64,000 bases of DNA from Gimesia fumaroli (GTDB taxonomy: Bacteria > Planctomycetota > Planctomycetia > Planctomycetales > Planctomycetaceae): contig NZ_CP037452.1 in the NCBI RefSeq assembly GCF_007754425.1, forward strand, positions 4,315,164 through 4,379,163, in the 5' to 3' direction. The notes beneath the pieces are model-generated. The model was given only the letters and a program-made list of their open reading frames with translations, was not told the DNA's origin and made no database searches. How positions within the stretch are numbered: the first letter of the stretch is position 1; every line of letters starts with the position of its first letter. A program made the position numbers and the translations under genes. This document shows, piece by piece, positions 59,101-64,000 of this stretch.

Positions 59101-59255
59101 TCGGTGACGACCTGAACCTGCACGTTCGTCATATCAGGTACCGCATCAATGGGCAAATGCAGGGCCGAGTAGAGTCCTCCAGCCGCCATGAGTAATGTCA
59201 GCACCAGGACAATGAATCGGTTCGCCAGTGAAAATTCAATTAAATGAGACAGCAT
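56154..59255 (-). CDS. Heavy-metal RND efflux pump (CzcA/CusA family)
   Basis: The start at ATG 59255 (MLSHLIEFSLANRFIVLVLT) is placed after the adaptor's stop, with GGAG nine bases upstream; the longer reading overlaps the adaptor. The 1,033-residue RND transporter has about twelve membrane helices. The fourth helix carries GAIDFGLIVDSSVIMVENC, the heavy-metal-efflux signature with two Asp and a Glu for proton relay. The N-terminus has AVPDMTNVQVQVVT. It forms a tripartite pump with the adaptor and an outer-membrane protein not in the window, exporting Cu+/Ag+ or Co/Zn/Cd. The exact metal cannot be assigned. Confidence 0.94.
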   Translation of the reverse strand: MLSHLIEFSLANRFIVLVLTLLMAAGGLYSALHLPIDAVPDMTNVQVQVVTDAGFLSPVEVERYVTYPVETSMGGLPKVEEVRSVSKFGISVVTIVFEEGTDLYWARQLVTERITVAAADIPPGYGTPQLGPLATALGEILQFEVRGEDYTPMQLRTMLEWEIAPKMREVLGVTEINTHGGFYKTFEIQPNPDRLNSYGISLEELFKRIENNNSIAGGGYVVHNHEQRFIRGQALLKNKTDIENIVVRHDPNSTPILVRDVANVEIAPMTRQGAVTRDGRGEAVTGLVMMLIGENSREVVADSKARLAEIQKTLPEGVTLEITYDRSSLISRTLRTVLTNLVEGGILVVVVLLVMLGSFRAGLIVALAIPLSMLFATNLMAATGITASLMSLGAIDFGLIVDSSVIMVENCIRRLSMNKEGKPYLSVIRDAAIEVRKPTMFGELIIAVVYLPILALQGTEGKLFRPMALTVLFALAGSLVLSLTLMPALASLSLPKKMTEKEIWLIRWVKWIYRPLVTWTIRRPWLTVCAALLVFLISLPVGRNLGAEFMPRLEEGDLLVEAVRLPSATIEGSVEMSTQIEEVLIKYPEVKTVFCKTGRPEIANDVMGVHQTDVWVILKPQKEWPEQKTRDELIEQMSEELNRSVPGVAFGFTQPIEMRVDELVAGVKADVAVLLYGDDLAMLSSKGKEIERVLKKVPGAVDVKADIQSSLPTIRIEPKWDVLARYGMDAKNVMDVVSSLGGHQVGLIFEGRARFPIIVRIPQKWREKINLLEQLPVSNPMGAPVPLRELAEISFEETPPSVEHESNRRRTFIQANVRERDVASFVADAQKVVQEQINLPEGYEIRWGGDFENLQSASKRLVIITPIVLLLIFLLLHTTFRSVRLALLIFLAVPMAASGGIFALALRDMPFSISAGVGFIALFGVAVLNGLVWVSAAENLRVKDRVPVQDATFQAAMARLRPVLMTAMVASLGFLPMALSQSDGAEMQRPLASVVIGGLITSTLLTSLVVPAIYPWFAPKLIETVGDETGISG

Positions 59256-59310
59256 CAGAATAACTCCAGCAGAAAGCAGAAAAAACAGGTGAAACGTGAT
59301 CGCAGAGAAA

Positions 59311-60771
59311 CTACTCTTCTCGTTCCAGCAACAGCTCGGATTTGAGGGTAAACGCCCCGTCCTCAACAACCTGTTCTCCGCCGGCGAGACCGCGCTCAAC
59401 TTCGATCCAGTCTTCGGTTTTCAGTCCTGATTGAATATCAACGCGACGAAACAACCGATCGGAATCTTTAATAAAGACAAACTCCTGGGCTGCATCATCC
59501 AGTACTGCCTTCGCAGGTACTGCAATCACATTTGGCTTCTCTTTTCCTGGAATCATGACCTGGGCAAACATGCCTGGCCTTAAAACTCCACCCGGATTCT
59601 TGATCTCGGCAATCAAAGGAACCGAGTTCGTCGTAGGAGAAACTTTGCGTCCCAGATAATGCAAACGTGCCGTAAATGTCTGATCGGGAAACGCGTTGAC
59701 CTTGACCCTCAGTTCCTGCCCCCCGTTTAACGAAACAGCGCCCCAGTCAGATTCGCGAATATCAGCTGCCACCCACAGCGTATCGGTTTGCGCCAATGTA
59801 AATAAAGAATCCGAACGATTGACTCGTTCTGACTGACTGAAGGTCCGCTCTTCAATCGTCCCGGCAAAGGGGGCAATGATTTCCAATCGCGACAGTTTTT
59901 CTGCCGCCTTCATATCATCGCTATTCAAATCAATTCCCGATCCGATCAACGACTCCAGATGCTGCCGACTGATAGTCATCCGGTGTTCGGCATCGTTGAG
60001 TTTCGCCAGCATCTGATCTCGCTCCAGGCGAACATCATAAATTGATTGCTCGCATAACGCCTTCAGACCCGCCCGGGATTCCTGGACGTCCGCTTCTCGC
60101 ATCTGTTTTGTCTGTAGAGAAATAGCACCTGACTTAGCCAATGGGGCCGACTTCTTATCGATCGTCAAAGCCAGCAGATATTGCGAATAAGCGGGTAATA
60201 ACTGCGAACGATAATTGCCCAGTTTGGCATCCGTAAACTCTTTTTCGACCGACTCCATCGTACGCTGGCTCAACAGTGCATCAACCAGTTTTTGGACATT
60301 ATTCTGGATCAATAATTTCCAGTCATACTGATTGCGGACCAGTTCATACTCTGCCGTTTTCTGGAGTAAATCGGCACGAGCTGTTCCAATCTCGGGACTG
60401 TTTAACACAGCAAGGACCTGTCCTGTTTTTACAGCATCGCCTGGCTTGACCTGGACATCAACCATTACTCCTTCTGTAGGGGCTTTGATTGAGACATGTT
60501 TCCGATCATCGTACTGCAGTCGTCCTGGGACAACGCGAACCTGATTCATCGACTGTCGTTTAACTTGTGAAAATGTGAATTGAACCGCCTTGATCTTCTC
60601 ATCAGTGAGTTCAATTTGTGCCGAATCCTGTTCGGATTCATCAGTACCTGCTGTAACATCAGTTTCGGCCGGCTGATTATCGCTTATCATGTCCTGTAGA
60701 TAAGGCCAGAGAAATCCAATTCCGACGACTGACACCATAATGGTCAGTATTAAAAAGACGCGTGATTTCAT
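59311..60771 (-). CDS. Periplasmic adaptor of heavy-metal RND efflux (CusB/CzcB-like)
   Basis: The start is ATG 60771 (MKSRVFLILTIMVSVVGIG), with GGGAGA eight bases upstream. An N-terminal membrane anchor precedes an acidic linker (PAETDVTAGTDESEQDSAQIE). The lipoyl/biotinyl-like hairpin is seen at KAPTEGVMVDVQVKPGDAVKTGQVLAVLNSPE (discontinuous here), then a long helical hairpin (about 130-285) and a beta-barrel domain (IIAPFAGTIEERTFSQ, VAADIRESDWGAV, VPLIAEIKNPGGVLRPGMFA). It links the inner-membrane pump to the outer membrane. The pump gene follows after 55 bp. Confidence 0.92.
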   Translation of the reverse strand: MKSRVFLILTIMVSVVGIGFLWPYLQDMISDNQPAETDVTAGTDESEQDSAQIELTDEKIKAVQFTFSQVKRQSMNQVRVVPGRLQYDDRKHVSIKAPTEGVMVDVQVKPGDAVKTGQVLAVLNSPEIGTARADLLQKTAEYELVRNQYDWKLLIQNNVQKLVDALLSQRTMESVEKEFTDAKLGNYRSQLLPAYSQYLLALTIDKKSAPLAKSGAISLQTKQMREADVQESRAGLKALCEQSIYDVRLERDQMLAKLNDAEHRMTISRQHLESLIGSGIDLNSDDMKAAEKLSRLEIIAPFAGTIEERTFSQSERVNRSDSLFTLAQTDTLWVAADIRESDWGAVSLNGGQELRVKVNAFPDQTFTARLHYLGRKVSPTTNSVPLIAEIKNPGGVLRPGMFAQVMIPGKEKPNVIAVPAKAVLDDAAQEFVFIKDSDRLFRRVDIQSGLKTEDWIEVERGLAGGEQVVEDGAFTLKSELLLEREE

Positions 60772-60896
60772 AGTAATATTCTCCCGCAATAACGGAAATT
60801 GAGAGAGGAATCATGCCGTGTTTCGATCAACGAATCTTGATCGGCGCATAACTCCGGTTGTAAAGATAAACGACGTTCTTTCAGGGAGAATCGAAA

Positions 60897-61421
60897 TCAG
60901 CAGAGAGAAACGCTGATTAAATTGTGAAGTGACTGGCTTTGAGAAGCCTGCAGGAAATGCCCGGTCTCAGCTTGGTTCTGAGGAACGGGCAGCTCTTTGT
61001 GCGAAAGCGTAGTAGCACGATTCAGGCTGGCAGGTTCCAACATCTGCTGCACAATGTCAGTTTGTGTAGATTCACAAACAGGCAATGACTGGGAAGACTC
61101 GCCGATAATGAAATAGTGCTGAGCGGGAAACCGTTTTTTGAGGGGATCATTACTCTGATCTTCCCCCAGATACACGAAATGCAGATGCCAGCCTTGTTCG
61201 GAAGCTTGAGTCTGCACCAGGCTCGTATGGTATTGATCCAGATGGGAAGGCAACCATGCGCTGTTATTCGCGACCACAGGATTCACATCATGGTTATGGA
61301 GCCACGGAAAAGGCAAATTCCACAACGACAGTAGCAGACAGACACGAATTAAACATCGTGTTGTCCAATGCAGTTGTGTTTCATATTCAATGAAAGAAGA
61401 ATGAATTTGCACTGATACCAT
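60897..61421 (-). CDS. Unknown protein upstream of the metal efflux operon
   Basis: ATG 61421 is the more likely start (MVSVQIHSSFIEYET); an earlier frame start at 61478 adds a Cys/Pro-rich leader. The roughly 174-residue protein has one hydrophobic stretch (CLIRVCLLLSLWNLPFPWLHNHD) that could be a signal or anchor, with histidines after it (WLHNHD) and again later (HFVYLGEDQS, AQHYFIIGE). It lies 125 bp before the adaptor on the same strand. A metal-linked role is a guess from position and the histidines. No family is recognised. Confidence 0.55.
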   Translation of the reverse strand: MVSVQIHSSFIEYETQLHWTTRCLIRVCLLLSLWNLPFPWLHNHDVNPVVANNSAWLPSHLDQYHTSLVQTQASEQGWHLHFVYLGEDQSNDPLKKRFPAQHYFIIGESSQSLPVCESTQTDIVQQMLEPASLNRATTLSHKELPVPQNQAETGHFLQASQSQSLHNLISVSLC

Positions 61422-61973
61422 ACCAAATTGAGGAATTATAGGATGCTCGTCACAAGGTGGGGAGCTGCCGCTACACAACTCTAGTAGTATTATTTGTCCC
61501 CTACCTGGAATATGTCAAGTCTTTTCTTTTCAAGACCTTTCTACTTATTCAGACAAGACACGATGTCTCAAACCTTAATTGAGATTCGGTTTCGCCATAG
61601 GATCCATCTGAACACTGACAGAAAGGCTCCCATTCACTGATCGATTTTCTTTTATTTCTGATCTTATGTTATATCGACTTATGCATACCAAAGACATGGG
61701 GCCGCAATTCTCATCAATCACGGTTGTCTTGGAACCCATAGATGATTTGACTCTGAAAGCGAGATCTCTGCTTACCCCTGAGCAGCGAATGTACGTTTTA
61801 TAAACATGAAGCTCCGAAACCAGAAAAAGATTGCACTCCAATGCGCATTTTCACAAAGGGAGCAGGCATCACACCTTGCTGAATCGAGCCCCGACCAACT
61901 AAACTGACGCTCGCAGAAACAGCGCTTACCTGCATTTGATTACCACTCTATTCTTCACAAAAGTTAATTCCGT
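61422..61973. other. Divergent intergenic region, no convincing gene
   Basis: A 552-bp spacer between the minus-strand efflux-associated gene and the plus-strand channel gene. A minus-strand frame of 88 codons at 61575-61841 has no recognisable content, no good ribosome site, and is not accepted. No RNA gene or clear repeat was seen. Confidence 0.45.
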
Positions 61974-64000
61974 ATGACTCATCGTCGTCAGTATATAAAA
62001 ACATCTCTACTCCTGGTCATTGCTCTGTCCTGGTTTTCGTCTCTGGAATTACAGGCTCAGCCTCCCTCCAAGACACCTCCTCAGCCAGCGAATACCAGCT
62101 CATCCAAAGATGCCCCTTTAATCACCGCCGAGGAGATTCAAAAGCGAATCGAACAGGTCAAAGATATTAAAGACCTGACCGAGGAGAATCAGAAAAAAGC
62201 CACTGAGCTTTATAACCAAGCACTGGCCAATCTGAAAAAATCAGACGATTTCCAGAAAGCCACGATCGAATTTGCAACCAATACCCAAAATGCGATGCAG
62301 AGGCTGAGTGATCTCAAAACCAAAATTGAAAGTTTGAGCAGGAAACCGGCCCCTTCCTACAAGCGTATCACAAACCTGCCCCAGCTCGAGCAGGATCTTG
62401 TTCAAGCAGAGCCTTTATTGGAAGAAGCAAAACAAGAGCTGGCGAAATGGGATGCGGAAATGGCACGTCGCCCCAATCGTCAAAAGGATGCCTTAAAGCG
62501 CGCCAGTGAGATTGATGAAAAGCTGAACGAAATTCAAAAACAATTAGCCGTACCCGGTCCGGCAGACGAGCCAGCTGTCGTGGGCGATGCCAGAAAACAG
62601 GAACTCGAAACACGACTGAATCTTCTCAAAACGGAAAAGCCGGCTTTAAAAAACGAACTCAGTTCCTATGACGCAGAGGAAACGGTTGGATTCCCTCGAA
62701 TCAAACAGGATTATTTAAAGCTGCTCGTCAAACAACAACAAGATAACATCGACGCCTTAAAAGAACAGATCAAGAGCAGACGGGCGATTGAATCCCAGAT
62801 GCGAGTCGAGGAAGCCAGAGCCAAAGTGTTCGCTACAAACCCACTTTTGCAACCTCTGGCCGAAAAGAACCAGAAGTACGCTGAAGAGATCCAGGCCCTT
62901 AACACTAAAATCGAGTCGGTCGATCAAAATTTATCACAAACCACTAAGGTACTGGAAGATCTCAAAAAGCAGTTCACTCAAACAAAAGCGAAAGAAAAAT
63001 CAATCGGCCTTACAGGACCCATTGGTTTATTACTCCGAAACCAGCAGGCAACCCTCCCCGATATCGAAACTCGTGAACAGAATATTGAAAGTCGTAGTCA
63101 AATTATTCATGAAGTCCAGTTGCAAAAATTTGAACTGGAAGAAGCATGGGCAGACTTTCCTACTGCCGAAGCAAAAACAGCAGAAATCATCCAGGACAGC
63201 AAAAGAAGATTAACGAAAGAAGAGGAAATCAACCTTGAGAATATCGTCGAAGAAACACTGGAGAAGCAGAAAGAATACTTGGATACGCTGATAAAAAGCA
63301 ATAAAAATTACTTTGATAAATTACTCAATTTGCAAATCGAAGAACAAGCGCTGGTCAAGCAAACTGGCACTTACTCAGATTATATCCAGGAGCGAATCTT
63401 CTGGATCAGAAGTTCTTCCCCGATTTCAGCGTCCGAGTTCAAACAAATTCCCGGTTCGCTTAAATGGCTGCTGTCTCCCACCCACTGGAAACAACTGTTC
63501 CAGGCCATCCAGCAGGATGTTGTCAAGAATCCGATCATATATGGAACCGCCTTTTTCTGTTTCCTCAGCCTGATTTATCTGGCGTATAATGTGCGACAGC
63601 AACTTCGAATCATTAACAAAGAAATCATCCGCAGTAACTTCCGCAAATTTGCGATTACCGCACGCGTCGCTTTTCTCACACTGTTTATCGCCATTGTCTG
63701 GCCGGGCTTCATCTGGTTCCTCGCCTGGAGAATCGGCAGCAATTCCAACGCACCGATTTTTGTCAAAGCCGTGGACTACAGTTTGCGCCAAGTAGGCTGG
63801 CTGCTATTTTTCTGGGAACTCATTCGACAAATCTGTCGGCCTTTAGGTCTCGGCGAATCGCATTTCGGCTGGTATAAACAGACGGTTTCCTATGTCCGCA
63901 GAAATATTCGCTGGGTTATTCCATTCTCAATCCCACTCCTGTTTGTCACACTTTTATTGCACGGGAAAGAAATTGATCGAAACCAGGACTTTCTGGAACG
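61974..64000 (+). CDS. MscK/MscS-type mechanosensitive channel, N-terminal part (runs off the window)
   Basis: ATG 61974 begins a signal peptide (KTSLLLVIALSWFSSLELQAQ). The next 480 or so residues are a coiled-coil periplasmic domain (ITAEEIQKRIEQVKDIKDL; many Leu/Glu/Lys heptads). Membrane helices follow near 520 (IIYGTAFFCFLSLIYLAYNV), 555 (FAITARVAFLTLFIAIVWPG), 600 and 650 (VIPFSIPLLFVTLLL), the MscS_TM-like block. The MscS pore domain is expected beyond 64000. Such large channels (MscK/KefA, MscM-like) open on membrane tension and release solutes on osmotic downshock. Confidence 0.85.
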   Translation, partial: MTHRRQYIKTSLLLVIALSWFSSLELQAQPPSKTPPQPANTSSSKDAPLITAEEIQKRIEQVKDIKDLTEENQKKATELYNQALANLKKSDDFQKATIEFATNTQNAMQRLSDLKTKIESLSRKPAPSYKRITNLPQLEQDLVQAEPLLEEAKQELAKWDAEMARRPNRQKDALKRASEIDEKLNEIQKQLAVPGPADEPAVVGDARKQELETRLNLLKTEKPALKNELSSYDAEETVGFPRIKQDYLKLLVKQQQDNIDALKEQIKSRRAIESQMRVEEARAKVFATNPLLQPLAEKNQKYAEEIQALNTKIESVDQNLSQTTKVLEDLKKQFTQTKAKEKSIGLTGPIGLLLRNQQATLPDIETREQNIESRSQIIHEVQLQKFELEEAWADFPTAEAKTAEIIQDSKRRLTKEEEINLENIVEETLEKQKEYLDTLIKSNKNYFDKLLNLQIEEQALVKQTGTYSDYIQERIFWIRSSSPISASEFKQIPGSLKWLLSPTHWKQLFQAIQQDVVKNPIIYGTAFFCFLSLIYLAYNVRQQLRIINKEIIRSNFRKFAITARVAFLTLFIAIVWPGFIWFLAWRIGSNSNAPIFVKAVDYSLRQVGWLLFFWELIRQICRPLGLGESHFGWYKQTVSYVRRNIRWVIPFSIPLLFVTLLLHGKEIDRNQDFLE

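Noticed and set aside
61575-61841. 88-codon minus-strand frame between the efflux-associated gene and the channel
   Set aside because: No ribosome site, no motif, no context.

Overview
The window looks like chromosomal DNA of a planctomycete, most like the Gimesia / former Planctomyces maris group. This is inferred from gene content and not from any marker gene. The indicators are a DUF1549/DUF1553 cytochrome-like protein paired with a DUF1501 protein, a formylglycine sulfatase, many secreted hydrolases with Sec or Tat signals, and a giant surface protein with the planctomycete-type N-terminal motif LEDRTLL. Two genes run off the ends: the giant surface protein on the left and a MscK-like channel on the right.

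Layout. 1-10804 (minus): one giant Calx-beta adhesin-like gene with a beta-repeat region and golvesin-like carbohydrate-binding modules. Two 780-bp units are almost identical, and an 8-nt deletion puts the first 170 or so residues out of frame. 10805-14841: accessory junction with the 3' half of a tRNA-Lys gene (likely attachment-site remnant), gene-poor sequence, an IS3-family remnant and a complete IS3-family element inserted in it. 14803-20170: more AT-rich accessory genes: a protein with a transglutaminase-like Cys-His-Asp triad, its IS-truncated partner, and, divergently, a 934-residue SIR2-like protein followed by three GAF-like segments. The last is the best candidate for an undescribed (possibly antiphage) system.

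20280-40480: ordinary planctomycete housekeeping and scavenging genes: a phosphodiesterase with LamG-like insertions, a beta-propeller glycosidase-like protein, a sulfatase, DUF2721, two Ntn hydrolases in tandem, a serine hydrolase, an alpha/beta hydrolase, a K+ channel, an M20 amidohydrolase coupled to a GNAT/cyclic-nucleotide-binding fusion, a HETFH metalloprotease, an EEP-family enzyme, a ceramidase-like protein and an S1/P1 nuclease. 40651-47844: an ankyrin protein, the deleted ghost of a second S1/P1 nuclease gene, an orphan protein, a fused EutB-EutC ethanolamine ammonia-lyase with a Tat-like leader, and a pentapeptide-repeat protein.

47888-53042: an IclR regulator translationally coupled to the DUF1549/DUF1553 and DUF1501 genes, probably one operon that also takes in the pentapeptide gene and ends at a terminator near 47000. 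53252-61421: a PAS-GGDEF-EAL protein and a heavy-metal RND efflux pair with a small orphan gene upstream. 61974-end: MscS/MscK-type channel. All functional calls come from reading motifs in the translated sequence; no database search was possible.
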